A stretch of DNA of 64,000 nt from DAORHV01 sp964458645 (GCA_964458645.1 CAYWJU010000002.1:117362-181361), one strand, 5' to 3'. Numbered from the stretch's first letter, positions 33,605 to 43,692 are shown. The notes: a model not told the origin generated them from the letters alone. A program made the numbers and translations.

Positions 33605-35680
33605 ATGGCTGATAAGGATAAAACTTCCACAAGTTACGGAGCAGATAAAATCCAGGTTCTGGAAGGACTGGAGCCGGTGCGCAAGCGTCCGGGTATGTAT
33701 ATCGGTTCTACGGACCAACGCGGTCTGCATCACTGTGTGTACGAAATCGTCGACAACTCGATCGACGAAGCAATGGCCGGCCATGCGTCGCACATCACCG
33801 TTATGCTGCACGACGACGGCTCGGTAAGCGTGGAAGACAACGGCCGCGGTATCCCGGTCGATATTCACCCCAAAACCAAGAAGTCCGCGCTCGAGACGGT
33901 GCTCACCGTTCTGCATGCCGGTGGAAAATTCGGCGGCGATGAATCCGGTTACAAAGTGTCCGGTGGTCTGCACGGCGTGGGTTCATCCGTAGTGAACGCG
34001 TTGTCCAGCTATATGAAGGCCGAGGTGTTCCAGGGCGGCAAAATCCACATGCAGGAGTACGTCCGCGGCAAACCGAAGGCCGATGTGAAACCGGTCGGCA
34101 AGACCGATAAGCGTGGCACCAAAATCACATTCCAGCTCGACGACGAAATCTTCGACACGCTCGTCTTCAGCCTCACCACGCTCATGTCCCGCTTCCGTCA
34201 GCAGTGCTACCTCACGCGCGGCATCACGATCTCCATTATGGATGAGCGCGAGAAGCGCCCCGAGGAGGACGTGAATCTTCCGCGCTTGTACCGCTTCTCC
34301 TTCCAGGGAGGAGTTGGTGCGTACGTGCGTCACTTGAACCACGATCAACAGACGATCGGCGAAGTCATCTGGTTCGAGAAGGACAGTGAGGAAGGCTTCG
34401 TGGAAATCGGCATGCAGTACAGCCAGGCGTTCCAGGAACAGACCATCAGCTTTGCCAACAATATTCACACCACGGAAGGCGGATCGCACATGACCGGTTT
34501 TAAAGCCGCTCTCACGCGTACCATCAACGCGTACGCTCGCAAGGAGCAGATCTTGAAAGAGAAAGAGGAGAACCTGACCGCCGAAGACGTGCGCGAAGGA
34601 CTTGCTGCCGTCATCTCCGTGCGCCTGCGCGAGCCGCAGTTCGAAGGTCAAACCAAGAGCAAGCTCGGCAACGCCGAAATGAAGACGGTCGTGGAGACTG
34701 CCGTGAACGAGAAGCTGGCCGAGTACTTCGAGGAGCACCCCGGCGATGCACGCGAGGTCATTGGCAAGTGTCTGCTTGCCGCCCGCGCTCGCTTGGCAGC
34801 CCGTGCCGCCCGCGACGCCGTCATCCGCAAGGGTGCGCTGGAAGGCATGACGCTGCCCGGCAAGCTGGCCGACTGCAGCTCCAAGGATCCGAGCGAATGT
34901 GAGCTGTACATCGTAGAGGGTGACTCCGCCGGAGGATCAGCCAAACAAGGACGCAACCGCGAGTTCCAGGCCATTCTGCCCATCCGCGGCAAAATCCTGA
35001 ACGTCGAGCAGGCCCGTTTGGACAAAATGCTCGGCAACAACGAAATCAAGTCGCTGATCATCGCCATGGGCGTGGGTATCGGCGAGGTGAAGGACATGAG
35101 CAAGCTACGCTACGACCGCATCGTGATCATGACCGACGCCGACGTCGACGGCGCGCACATCCGCACGCTGCTCATGACGTTCTTCTTCCGTCACTTCCCG
35201 GAGCTCATCAACCAGGGCCACCTCTACATCGCCCAGCCGCCGTTGTACAAAATCCAGCTCGGCAAGGAAATCCGCTACGTGTTTAACGACGCAGATAAAG
35301 AGAAGACGCTGAAGGAATGGGGGATCGGCGCGCAGGATCTGGAGGAGAGCCAGACCGAGGAGCCAGGTGCCGAAGCACCCGAGGCCGAAATCGAGGAAGA
35401 GCAGCCGGCTGCCAAGGGCAAAGGCAAGAAAGGCGCCGTGGAAGCTAAGCCCAAGACACGCAAGCCGGGAATCCAGCGCTACAAGGGTCTTGGTGAAATG
35501 AACCCCGAGCAGTTGTGGGACACCACCATGGATCCCACCACCCGTACCATGCTGCGCGTGACCATGGAGGATGCGGAAGCCGCCAACTCGATCTTCACCA
35601 CCTTAATGGGTGCCGACGTCGCTCCGCGCAAGAAGTTCATTCAGACCCATGCCAAGGGTGTGAAGAACTTGGATATCTAG
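33605..35680 (+). CDS. gyrB: DNA gyrase subunit B
   Basis: A 691-aa type II topoisomerase ATPase subunit. Motifs are EIVDNSIDEAMAG and DNGRGIPV (GHKL ATP site), KVSGGLHGVG, the TOPRIM EGDSAGGSAKQGR and TDADVDGAHIRTLL. QRYKGLGEMNPEQLW closes the C-terminus. A charged insert of about 45 residues (Glu, then Lys-rich, around 575-620) lies between the TOPRIM and final blocks. Assignment to gyrase and not Topo IV is by overall pattern. Start at 33605, about 30 nt after TACACT. Confidence 0.95.
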   Translation: MADKDKTSTSYGADKIQVLEGLEPVRKRPGMYIGSTDQRGLHHCVYEIVDNSIDEAMAGHASHITVMLHDDGSVSVEDNGRGIPVDIHPKTKKSALETVLTVLHAGGKFGGDESGYKVSGGLHGVGSSVVNALSSYMKAEVFQGGKIHMQEYVRGKPKADVKPVGKTDKRGTKITFQLDDEIFDTLVFSLTTLMSRFRQQCYLTRGITISIMDEREKRPEEDVNLPRLYRFSFQGGVGAYVRHLNHDQQTIGEVIWFEKDSEEGFVEIGMQYSQAFQEQTISFANNIHTTEGGSHMTGFKAALTRTINAYARKEQILKEKEENLTAEDVREGLAAVISVRLREPQFEGQTKSKLGNAEMKTVVETAVNEKLAEYFEEHPGDAREVIGKCLLAARARLAARAARDAVIRKGALEGMTLPGKLADCSSKDPSECELYIVEGDSAGGSAKQGRNREFQAILPIRGKILNVEQARLDKMLGNNEIKSLIIAMGVGIGEVKDMSKLRYDRIVIMTDADVDGAHIRTLLMTFFFRHFPELINQGHLYIAQPPLYKIQLGKEIRYVFNDADKEKTLKEWGIGAQDLEESQTEEPGAEAPEAEIEEEQPAAKGKGKKGAVEAKPKTRKPGIQRYKGLGEMNPEQLWDTTMDPTTRTMLRVTMEDAEAANSIFTTLMGADVAPRKKFIQTHAKGVKNLDI

Positions 35681-35889
35681 CAAATATGACCAACGAAGTC
35701 TTTCGCGCCTTATAGGGCGTTGGGAGGCTTCTTCGGTTGTGTAAATGGTTGATCGGGACAAAGAGGCGCTAGAGTGGTCTTCTCCGGGCTTTCCATGCGA
35801 TTAGCTTGCGCTTTCCTACAGAACCCCTAGGCTAAGTGCGTAGTAAAGACTTTTCTTTCTACAGTTCTACTTTTTCTCCCTCTTAACCC

Positions 35890-36084
35890 ATGGCTACGGG
35901 TACTATCAAGACCAAGACCGACAAGGGCTTTGGTTTCATCACCGTCGAAGGATCCGACGACGTGTTCTTTCACCACAGCGCTTGCGGTGGACAGTTCGAC
36001 AACCTGCAGATCGGACAGGCTGTCTCGTTCGACCTCGAGCAGGGCCCCAAGGGTCCGAAGGCCGGCAACGTTGTTGCTGCCTAA
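35890..36084 (+). CDS. Cold-shock protein (CspA family)
   Basis: A 64-aa OB-fold RNA chaperone with RNP1 KGFGFI and RNP2 VFFHHSA. It binds single-stranded RNA/DNA. A leader of up to 200 nt without other genes precedes it, as usual for thermo-regulated csp mRNAs, but I cannot fix the transcription start. A strong terminator follows. Confidence 0.95.
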   Translation: MATGTIKTKTDKGFGFITVEGSDDVFFHHSACGGQFDNLQIGQAVSFDLEQGPKGPKAGNVVAA

Positions 36085-36107
36085 TTGCTACAAACCAAGC
36101 AATCAAG

Positions 36108-36139
36108 AAAAAAGCGGAGAGCAATCTCCGCTTTTTTTT
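36108..36139 (+). terminator. Rho-independent terminator of the cold-shock gene
   Basis: GCGGAGA gcaa TCTCCGC is a 7-bp perfect stem with a long T-run of eight. Confidence 0.92.
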
Positions 36140-36232
36140 GTACTCACGAGGTGATGACAGAGTCGCAACATGTGATTGCACAGCGAAGACTGCCGGCGGC
36201 TGCCGACAGCGTGTTCGCTTTCCGGTATGCGC

Positions 36233-37582
36233 TCAGCCTTCTCCTGGGTCCGAGAACTCACCCAGCTTGTCCTTCATGGAGTAGGTGTCTAGGTTCTCGA
36301 TGCCGAGGAGTTTGGTGATTTCCGGTACGGCTTTGTCGAAGGCAATCTCCTTCTGTTTACCGGCGGCCATATCGCGCAAAATGATCTTGTTGTTCTTTAC
36401 CTCCAGTTGGCCCAAGAGCAGCGTGTAGCGGGCTTGGAAACGGTCTGCCAAGCGCATTTGGCTCTTCAGGCTGGCTTCTCCTAACGCGCCAACGGTGTGT
36501 ACGCCCAGGTCGCGGAGCTTACTGACGAGCGGCAAGCACTTCTTCTTGGCTTCGGGTCCCAACTGGGCAACGAAGACGTCCACTTGGTCTTTATCTGGAG
36601 CTTTTACGCCGGCTTCCTGCATGTGCCACATGACGCGCTCCATACCGACTGCAAAGCCAACGGCCGGAGTCGGTTTGCCGCCAAGGGTCTCAATCAGGCC
36701 ATCGAAACGACCTCCTCCTCCAACGGCGTTCTGCGCACCCGTGGATTTGTCCCAGAACTCGAACACGGTCTGATTGTAGTAGTCGAGCCCGCGCACAAGC
36801 GTGGGGTTCAGAACGTACGAAATGCCGAGTTCTTTCAGGTAGTCGAGCAATGTTTCGTGGTATTTCTTGCTCTCTTCGCTAATGAACTGCTCCATGGTCG
36901 GGGCCATTTTCAGCAGGATTTGGGTGTCTTCCTCCTTGGAATCCAGAATACGCATGGGATTGCTTTGCAGACGTGCGCGGTCCTGCTCGGGCAGGTTGCG
37001 CTCCTTTCCAACGAAGTAATCCTTCAGTGCTTCCACATATTTCTTGCGGTCTTCGGCCGATCCGATGTTATTCAGCTGGAGCGTCAGACGGTCGCTGATC
37101 TGCAGATCTTCGAAGATCTTGGCCAAAGCATGGATCAACTGGGCATCAATCGACGGATCGGAAATACCGAGTACCTCGAAGTCGAATTGGTGGAATTGGC
37201 GGTAGCGACCCTTCTGCGGACGGTCATAACGGAAACACGGACCAATGGCGTACAGCTCGACTGGTTGCGGCAACTGTTCCATGCCGTTTTCCAGGTAACT
37301 GCGGCAGATACCTGCGGTGAACTCGGGGCGCAGTGCAAACTCCGACGTATCTTCAGCGCCTTTCTTGCTGACGGCGAACAATTCTTTTTCCACCACGTCG
37401 GTCACCGCTCCAATGGAGCGCTCGAACAACGCGCGTTCCTCGAACATCGGAGGATCGATGCGCTTGAAACCGGCTTGGCGTGCGCGATGACGCACGGCCT
37501 TCTTGATGTACGTGAAGAACTGGTGATCCAGCGGCAGGACGTCGTTAACGCCTCTCGGAGACCTGAATTTGGGCTGACCCAT
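36233..37582 (-). CDS. hisS: Histidyl-tRNA synthetase
   Basis: A 449-aa class II synthetase. Motif 1 is in the FEERALFERSIG region, motif 2 is CFRYDRPQKGRYRQFHQFDFE, and the histidine-specific block VRGLDYYNQTVFEF and motif 3 VGFAVGMERVMW are present. A C-terminal anticodon-binding domain follows. I start at the ATG at 37582; the longer frame is antisense to a tRNA. The tRNA it charges is encoded divergently 158 bp away. Confidence 0.96.
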   Translation of the reverse strand: MGQPKFRSPRGVNDVLPLDHQFFTYIKKAVRHRARQAGFKRIDPPMFEERALFERSIGAVTDVVEKELFAVSKKGAEDTSEFALRPEFTAGICRSYLENGMEQLPQPVELYAIGPCFRYDRPQKGRYRQFHQFDFEVLGISDPSIDAQLIHALAKIFEDLQISDRLTLQLNNIGSAEDRKKYVEALKDYFVGKERNLPEQDRARLQSNPMRILDSKEEDTQILLKMAPTMEQFISEESKKYHETLLDYLKELGISYVLNPTLVRGLDYYNQTVFEFWDKSTGAQNAVGGGGRFDGLIETLGGKPTPAVGFAVGMERVMWHMQEAGVKAPDKDQVDVFVAQLGPEAKKKCLPLVSKLRDLGVHTVGALGEASLKSQMRLADRFQARYTLLLGQLEVKNNKIILRDMAAGKQKEIAFDKAVPEITKLLGIENLDTYSMKDKLGEFSDPGEG

Positions 37583-37740
37583 AAGAAGAAATTGGAATGA
37601 TCGCGTTAAACCACGCGATTCACAGACGGGCAGTGTACCAACTCGGTGCCACAAAGTCCAGTCTCGCCGAGGGGCCTTTCCTGGGGCTTCTGGCGGTCTT
37701 CCGTTCGGGGCAAAGCGCATGTATGCTGCCTGCGCCCCGT

Positions 37741-37819
37741 GGCGAGCGTAGCTCAGCTTGGTTAGAGCATCTGGTTGTGGTCCAGAGGGTCGCGGGTTCG
37801 AGTCCCGTCGCTCGCCCCA
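37741..37819 (+). tRNA. tRNA-His (GTG)
   Basis: The extra G at -1 (37741) pairs with C73, as required for His. The acceptor GCGAGCG / CGCTCGC, the D-arm, the anticodon stem TCTGG / CCAGA with loop TTGTGGT (anticodon GTG), the T-loop TTCGAGT and an encoded CCA are all seen. TATGCT upstream is a possible -10 box. It neighbours hisS. Confidence 0.97.
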
Positions 37820-37882
37820 GTCAAAAAAAGACAGCATCGACATCCTGAAAGAACGGCATGGTGCTACTCTGTCGTCCTTTTT

Positions 37883-38488
37883 ATGGACACACCGCATCCG
37901 CATTCAGGCGAACTGGCCGAGCCTACCGAAGCGCAGCGACAGCTACGAGAACGCATTGAGCGTAATGATCCGGATGTGACCGCTGCCGAATACGATGCAT
38001 TCGTACTTTCTCGTGGGCGCGACCAGGTCGCATGCGTGGTACGCGATCTTGTTGGCGATATTCGTCAGGCGCTTCCTTTGCATGACGTGCTCGAAATCGC
38101 CATGGGCACGGGCATTGTCACGCAGCGCTTGCGCGAGTTGCCGCAACTTTCCCTTGTGGGGGTAGATGTCCGAGCCGCTTGGATGCGCTATGCCATGGAT
38201 CATGGTCGTATCGGCGAAGGCCAGGCGGTATGCGCGGATTTCGAAGCGTTGCCCTTTGCAGCGGAGCGATTCGATCTCTGTACCGGCATTGCGTTTCTGA
38301 ACCACCGCAAAGATCCGATCCGTTTTTATCAAGAAATGCACAGGGTGTTGCGACCCGACGGTGCGATGCTGTTGCCCTGGGTAAAAGCAAAAATCGGCTC
38401 CGTGGAACGCGAGGCAGAACTCATGATCGAGCACGGCTTTCGCATTCTGCGACGCGAAGCGTGGTACGTACTTGGACAGAAGTCCTAG
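37883..38488 (+). CDS. SAM-dependent methyltransferase (UbiE/class I type)
   Basis: A 201-aa class I methyltransferase. Motif I is a variant (LEIAMGTGIVTQRL, with G-T-G), and motif II is VGVDVRAAWMRYA. The post-motif region reads DFEALPFAAERFDLCTGIAFLNH, and EMHRVLRPDGAMLLPW is the usual C-terminal strand. It could methylate a lipid, quinone or small molecule. TACTCT lies 12 nt before the ATG. Confidence 0.82.
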   Translation: MDTPHPHSGELAEPTEAQRQLRERIERNDPDVTAAEYDAFVLSRGRDQVACVVRDLVGDIRQALPLHDVLEIAMGTGIVTQRLRELPQLSLVGVDVRAAWMRYAMDHGRIGEGQAVCADFEALPFAAERFDLCTGIAFLNHRKDPIRFYQEMHRVLRPDGAMLLPWVKAKIGSVEREAELMIEHGFRILRREAWYVLGQKS

Positions 38489-38491
38489 CCC

Positions 38492-41075
38492 TTACGAATT
38501 CGCCCTTGGAATATCGATGGGCGTTACTGGCGCCGGTGTTGCCGGCGGTTGCACCGAAATGCTGTCGGCTTTAATGATTGCAATGGGGGCTTCTTCGACA
38601 GCCGGAGTCACCGGCTGCGGTACTGCAGTCGGTGCGGGCTTGGCTGCCTCGATGGGTTTTTGTGTAACCTGCTGCGCCGGAGTCGGGGCAGCTGGCTTCG
38701 ACGGATGTTGCTGTTGCTGCTTCGGCTTGTTCGGCTGCGTTCCTTTCGGTTGGTTGCCTTGAGGTTTGCCGCCCTTCTGGGCATTTTGCGGCTTGGGTTG
38801 CTGGTTCGGTTGGGTATTTTTTTGCTTCGGCTGATTCTGTTGCTGCTTCGGCTTATTCGGCTGGGTACCCTTGGGTTGATTGCTCTGGGGATTAACGCCC
38901 TTCTGAGCATTCTGTGGCTTCGGTGCCTGATTCGCTTGTTGTTTGGGCTTTGCTTCGACGGAAGCCGATGGTGCGGCTATCTGCGTGGGTGCAGCTGCAA
39001 CGACAGATGGTGTCGGCGCAGGAGTGGTGACCGGAGCCGAGACGACGGGCGCGTCGGTTGTTGTTTTTGGCTTCAGCCAATCCGGAACCGGAGCGGTTTC
39101 ACCTGCCAACGGTGCGGGTGGTTCGGCTGGCTTCTGTTCGACTGGGGCAGGCGTTGCAGATGCAGTCTTCAGCCAATCTGGAACGGGTGCCGTATCGCCT
39201 GCGAGAGGTGCCGGTTCAACAGGTTTTACTTCCGGCGTTGCCGCGGGAGTCGTGGGTGCCGGGCCTTTCAACCAATCCGGAATTGCAGCCGGGTCACTCT
39301 CCGGTGCCGGTATTGGCTCAGAAGAAGCAGTCGGCGCAGGAGTGGTGACCGGAGCCGAGACGACGGGCGCGTCGGTTGTTGTTTNNNNNNNNNNNNNNNN
39401 NNNNNNNNNNNNNNNNNNNNNNNNNNNNNNNNNNNNNNNNNNNNNNNNNNNNNNNNNNNNNNNNNNNNNNNNNNNNNNNNNNNNCGGTTTCACCTGCCAA
39501 CGGTGCGGGTGGTTCGGCTGGCTTCTGTTCGACTGGGGCTGCTGCTTCAGTTTTTTGTCCTTTCAGCCAGTCCGGGACCGGGGCGTCGTCGGAGCCGAGC
39601 GGTGTTGCGACCTGTGCACTTTCGCCGGTTTTCAAATCCGGCTTGGCGGTTTCGCGGTCCGAAATATCACTTGGTGTGGGAGCGGCTGCAATCGGATCGA
39701 CGATCGGCGATTCGATCGGAGCGGCATCTTTCTTCTCCTTTTTATCTTTCTTGAGCTTCATTGTTGAGGCTTTCGTTTCAGCTTCTTTTTTGTCCTGCTT
39801 TTCTACGAGCGTGTTTTCCATTTTCTCCAGCGTGTCTTGGAGCTTGCCCGTTGTTTTATTCTTCAACCACTTGAGGATGAAGAACATGCCGACCGCCAGC
39901 GCAAGCAGTAAGAAGACAATAAGAATGACTTTGACGATGGCGCCGAAACTTCCGGCCGAAGATCCGTTTGCCGGCGGCTGCGGAGTAACTTTAATCGGCG
40001 TGGTGGGAGGTGTGGGAGTCGGACTTGGTGTCGGCGTGGGAGTCGTAACGGTATCCGGTTGTACCTGCACCGTTTCCGCTGCAGTCATCACGACTTGGCC
40101 ATTGGTGATGTCGCGTACGGTCAGCGTCACGTTATAAATGCCGCTTTTCACATACGTGTGAATGGGGTGGTCCAACAAACTGCGGCTTCGGTCACCAAAG
40201 TCCCATTCCAGCAACAACTCTTTGTTCATGCGAATGTCGCTGTCGATGCGCGTGTCGTACGCAACTGTGAGACCGTTTTTCTCAGCTGAAATGGTGCCGT
40301 AGAACGTCGGTTCGGTTGGGGGTGTGGTTGTGGGCGTCGTACCAGGCGTTGTGACAATCGGCTGCATGCCGTTGAATGCCACATTCAAAATAGCCTTCGA
40401 TACCTGCGTGTTGTCCGGATCGGTCACCGTGAGAATGACGCGGCGAGGCGAATCTTTGGGCATCATGAGGACGTACAGCGGCGTAGCGTCCTTTTCGCCG
40501 GCCGTCAGTGCGTTGTCGCGGTCGTTTTCCGGGTCGCCGTCGCCGTCGGAGTCTACGCCGGTATCCAAATCCAACGAGTACGTGGCGATTTGCCCGGTGG
40601 ACTGAATCATCTCGAGGCGCACAATGCCGCCTTCGGGGGGGAGCGTAATAGTATCTTTGCCATTCCATGGCTCTGCACTGAGTACCGCCTTCAGCGGTCC
40701 GTCGAGCTGACGACGTGGTCGAGGCGTGTCCGTTGACGGGTTCACGATCAAATCGAAGACATGGTATTCGGTCCCGTTATTAATGGTGTCTTGGATGTTC
40801 ACATCCAACACGTAGGTGCCGGCAACCGTTTGGCGTGTCTGAAAGAATTCGGCACGCTGCGCATTGATGAATTTGCGGTCACGAGTCAGGATCCAGCTGA
40901 ATTCGGGTTTGGCCAAGTTGCTGTCGATGGTCATTTCGAATACGCGTCCAGCCTCGATCTGAATGGATAACTGTTCCGCTGCGTTGGCGAAATGCATTCC
41001 GCCGAAGACCAAGGCGGCGACGAGGAACGTCGATGCCAGTGCGGCGAGCCGTTTTTGGGGCGTCAGCTGCAGCAT
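38492..41075 (-). CDS. PKD-domain membrane protein with repeat-rich cytoplasmic tail (interrupted by assembly gap)
   Basis: An exported single-pass protein of about 836 aa once the gap is closed. It has a signal peptide, extracellular beta domains (one with DSDGDGDPENDRD), a PKD-like domain (LLEWDFGDRSRS) and a Pro/Thr linker. A membrane helix and a long tail follow. The tail carries four to five PDWLK motifs spaced by Pro/Ala/Glu-rich repeats, then a Gln/Asn/Lys/Pro-rich basic region. The frame shifts across the 100-N gap. Substituting a 27-base segment copied from the duplicate unit at 39013-39148 restores one frame. It follows the VirB2-like pilin gene by 11 bp. Function unknown; perhaps an envelope or secretion component. 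Confidence 0.75.
39013..39148. repeat. Long direct repeat within the PDWLK tail, copy 1
   Basis: A unit of 136 bp here recurs, split by the gap, at 39331-39384 and 39485-39539 with no mismatch in the visible part. It encodes about 45 residues with the PDWLK motif. Confidence 0.9.
39385..39484. other. Assembly gap (100 N) inside a collapsed repeat
   Basis: Exactly 100 N, so the length is conventional. Both flanks match the 136-bp unit at 39013-39148 base for base. If that copy is right, 27 bases are missing (as in 39067-39093). Replacing 100 by 27 restores the reading frame of the surrounding gene. Confidence 0.9.
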
Positions 41076-41086
41076 GGTGAGGGGAA

Positions 41087-41476
41087 TCAACCGAAGAGGT
41101 TGTTGACGTACATGACGATGACGCGTGCCATGAGAATGACAATGATACCGATGATGCAGTAGAAAATGATTTTTTTTGCCTTGTCTTTTTGGCCCTCGTC
41201 GCCGTTGCTGGTGATCAGGTAAATACCGGCAATCACAATGACAAGAACTGCCAAAATCAACACGATCAACAGAATCGCGTTGATGATCATGAGTACAATT
41301 GCCACAACGCTTGTTTGGTTGCTAATACCTCCCAAGCCCGCTGCCGCAGCGATTCCCTGCTGCACGGTACTGCCGCCAAAAACGGCGGCTTCGACCGAAT
41401 GCACCCAACATGCGGCAATCAGCGCCGCAGCGGTGCGAAGAATGGCTCGCCAGTGAGAGAGCAGTTGTGATGCCAT
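41087..41476 (-). CDS. VirB2/TrbC-like small pilin membrane protein
   Basis: A 129-aa protein with a signal peptide and two hydrophobic helices (IVLMIINAILLIVLILAVLVI and a second near the end) separated by a charged loop, NGDEGQKDKAKK. This is the layout of type IV secretion or TrbC pilins, also common as orphan genes in CPR genomes (from memory). It lies immediately upstream of the PKD/PDWLK protein gene, suggesting a shared envelope machine. Confidence 0.7.
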   Translation of the reverse strand: MASQLLSHWRAILRTAAALIAACWVHSVEAAVFGGSTVQQGIAAAAGLGGISNQTSVVAIVLMIINAILLIVLILAVLVIVIAGIYLITSNGDEGQKDKAKKIIFYCIIGIIVILMARVIVMYVNNLFG

Positions 41477-41524
41477 GTAATCGCCTTATAATAGCAGAAA
41501 TTCAGACTTTTCGCCAGAGCCACA

Positions 41525-42541
41525 ATGTCAGCATCCTCCTCTTTCCCGCCAGTAAGCGCGGCACGCATCTTGCAGCGTGCAAAGGCGCCGTGCTTGCTTG
41601 TGAGTCATTTGACGAACATTCGCTACTGCACTGGACTCGAGCTTTCGGCTGGTTTTCTGCTTGTTGAGAAGAGGGGATTCACACTGTATGTGGATGCCCG
41701 ATACAGTGAAAATGCAGCTCGAAAACTTGGGAAGTCCATCCGGATCGGTGACCCGAAGACGTTGCCTGCGTACCTGAAAACGCTGAAGCGATGTGGTTTT
41801 GAGGCCGGTCATGTGCCGGTTGCGCAATACAATGAATGGAAGCAAAAATTTAAGAACACAAAATTTGTTCAAACAGTAGACGTGATTGAAGAATTCCGCC
41901 GTTACAAGTCGGCAGTCGAGCTGCAATCAGTGCGCAAAGCCTGTGCAATCACGAAAGATATTTTGCGCAAAGTGCCATCGTTTCTTCGTCGAGGTGTGAC
42001 CGAGCGCGAGGTGGCATGGCGCATCGCCGAGGCCGCGAAGAACTTCGGTGCCGAGTCTATGGCGTTCGATACCATCGTAGGTTTCGGGGCGAACACGTCA
42101 CAGCCGCATCATCGACCTACCGATGCCGTATTCCGTGCCGGCGACATGGTTCAGATCGATATGGGAGTGAAGGTCGGCGGGTACTGCAGCGACTACAGCC
42201 GTGTGTATTTCACCAAGAAGCCGACGGTCGAGCAGGCAACTGTGTACCGCATTCTGAGTCGCGTGCAGCGCACCATGATGACTCGCGTACGAGCAGGTGT
42301 TACCAATCATGCCTTGGATGCAGAGGCGCGGACGATGCTTGCAAAACATGGGTATGGAATCGAGCACTTCTCCCATGCGCTTGGCCACGGCGTGGGCTTG
42401 GACATTCACGACGGTATTGTGTTATCCGGTCGCGTTCCGGAAACAACCTTGCGTACAGGAGAGGTTGTGACGATTGAGCCCGGACTCTACTTTGCCGGAA
42501 AATGGGGCATGAGAATCGAAGACACGGTTATCGTCGGGTAA
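41525..42541 (+). CDS. M24-family Xaa-Pro aminopeptidase
   Basis: A 338-aa metallopeptidase that removes N-terminal residues before Pro. The five metal ligands are visible: D in QIDMGVK, D in CSDYSR, H in HALGHGVGL, E in TIEPGLYF and E in RIEDTV. The N-terminal creatinase-like domain is present but short, and the C-terminus ends soon after the last ligand. TATAAT near 41487 gives a leader of about 30 nt. Confidence 0.92.
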   Translation: MSASSSFPPVSAARILQRAKAPCLLVSHLTNIRYCTGLELSAGFLLVEKRGFTLYVDARYSENAARKLGKSIRIGDPKTLPAYLKTLKRCGFEAGHVPVAQYNEWKQKFKNTKFVQTVDVIEEFRRYKSAVELQSVRKACAITKDILRKVPSFLRRGVTEREVAWRIAEAAKNFGAESMAFDTIVGFGANTSQPHHRPTDAVFRAGDMVQIDMGVKVGGYCSDYSRVYFTKKPTVEQATVYRILSRVQRTMMTRVRAGVTNHALDAEARTMLAKHGYGIEHFSHALGHGVGLDIHDGIVLSGRVPETTLRTGEVVTIEPGLYFAGKWGMRIEDTVIVG

Positions 42542-42572
42542 CGTGCGGTCGACCCACATCGCTCGTCGAAGA

Positions 42573-43532
42573 CTACTTTTTCCAAATCGTGCTCAGGTTC
42601 AGTTTCCGCTTGCGACGACTGCTCCACTCGAATTTCCCGAGCAGGAGCGTTGCAAGGAGGAAGGGCAGCACGTAGAAAATGGCCCGAAATGCCAGCAGCG
42701 TACCAATGGTTGCGGCGGTCGAAGCACGACGCGGGAGCAACAGCACCATAATTGTTTCAAAGACGCCTACGCCCCCTGGTACCTGGCTGAACATGCCGGC
42801 TAACTGAGCGAGGATGTAAATGCTGAGAAAATCTGTATAGAGCATAGTGGCCGAATGCGGGACCAATACATACGCTGCGGCACCGGACAGCATCCAGTCG
42901 GCACTGGCGAGCAACACCTGAATGACAACCACGCGCAACGGAAGACGCGGGATGATCCATCGCCAAATGCGTACAGGCTTTCCGCGTCGTGTCAGTAGCC
43001 AGATGTACAGCACCAGAACGCTCATGGAAATCCAGGCGAACGGCTGCATGGAACGGAACGGCAAGTGGAAGGCAATCGGGAGCTTTACCGGACTGAACAA
43101 AAATACCACGCTGCCGACACAGAGCATGCCAAGTAGCAGCGTCAGCGAATAGAACGCGACGACTTTGGTGGAGTCTTTCAGCGAAACGCCATCATGCCTG
43201 TGGATGTGATAGCGGATCGATGCATTCGTAATTGCGCCGAAGCCGATCATGTTGCTGTACGCGAAGCTCACAAAACTTCCCAACGCAATGGTGCGGCGGT
43301 TGGCCGGTAACTTGAGCGTGCGGAAGGCGAGTGTGTCATAGCCCGTAATCACCAGGTAGTACGCACAGGTAAAGACTACTGCCAACAGCAGACGTTGCGG
43401 GGGAATCACCTTCAGTCCGCGCTGCAGCGAGTCGCTCGAAAGCAGCGTAAATTTGTCGCTCAGGGTCACGACGATCAGCGTAATCACCAAGAGGCTGAAG
43501 ATCGGAGCCAGCCAGGAACGTCGCAGTCGCAT
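42573..43532 (-). CDS. Lysylphosphatidylglycerol synthase TM-region (UPF0104/AglD-like) protein
   Basis: A 319-aa protein with about eight membrane helices. The family blocks GFGAITNASIRYHIHRHDG, FYSLTLLLGML and SQVPGGVGVFETIMVLLL match LPG_synthase_TM. There is no attached synthase domain, so it is probably a lipid flippase-like or isoprenoid-linked protein of unknown substrate. The start at 43532 follows TACAAT by 8 nt, and the gene is divergent from the asparaginase gene. Confidence 0.85.
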   Translation of the reverse strand: MRLRRSWLAPIFSLLVITLIVVTLSDKFTLLSSDSLQRGLKVIPPQRLLLAVVFTCAYYLVITGYDTLAFRTLKLPANRRTIALGSFVSFAYSNMIGFGAITNASIRYHIHRHDGVSLKDSTKVVAFYSLTLLLGMLCVGSVVFLFSPVKLPIAFHLPFRSMQPFAWISMSVLVLYIWLLTRRGKPVRIWRWIIPRLPLRVVVIQVLLASADWMLSGAAAYVLVPHSATMLYTDFLSIYILAQLAGMFSQVPGGVGVFETIMVLLLPRRASTAATIGTLLAFRAIFYVLPFLLATLLLGKFEWSSRRKRKLNLSTIWKK

Positions 43533-43692
43533 CGATGCCGATTGTATACCACCTCTTTGCTGCATGGTTGCATTGTTCCTATGCAAGATTCATTGGCTTG
43601 CAGTAGCCAATCATGTAGCAATGCAACAATTCAGTCATGCGACGCATCAGTTTTTGTGCGTATTGCCCGGCTCGGCATGGTATTCTCTCCGT

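Noticed and set aside
38608..39348. The repeat array as a CRISPR
   Set aside because: The units are coding, in frame, of unequal spacing, with no palindromic repeats and no unique spacers; no cas gene is present.
38549..39754. Long plus-strand reading frames (up to 401 aa) opposite the PDWLK protein
   Set aside because: They are Arg/Gly/Cys-rich shadows of the repeat-rich minus-strand gene and run through the N gap; no family resemblance.
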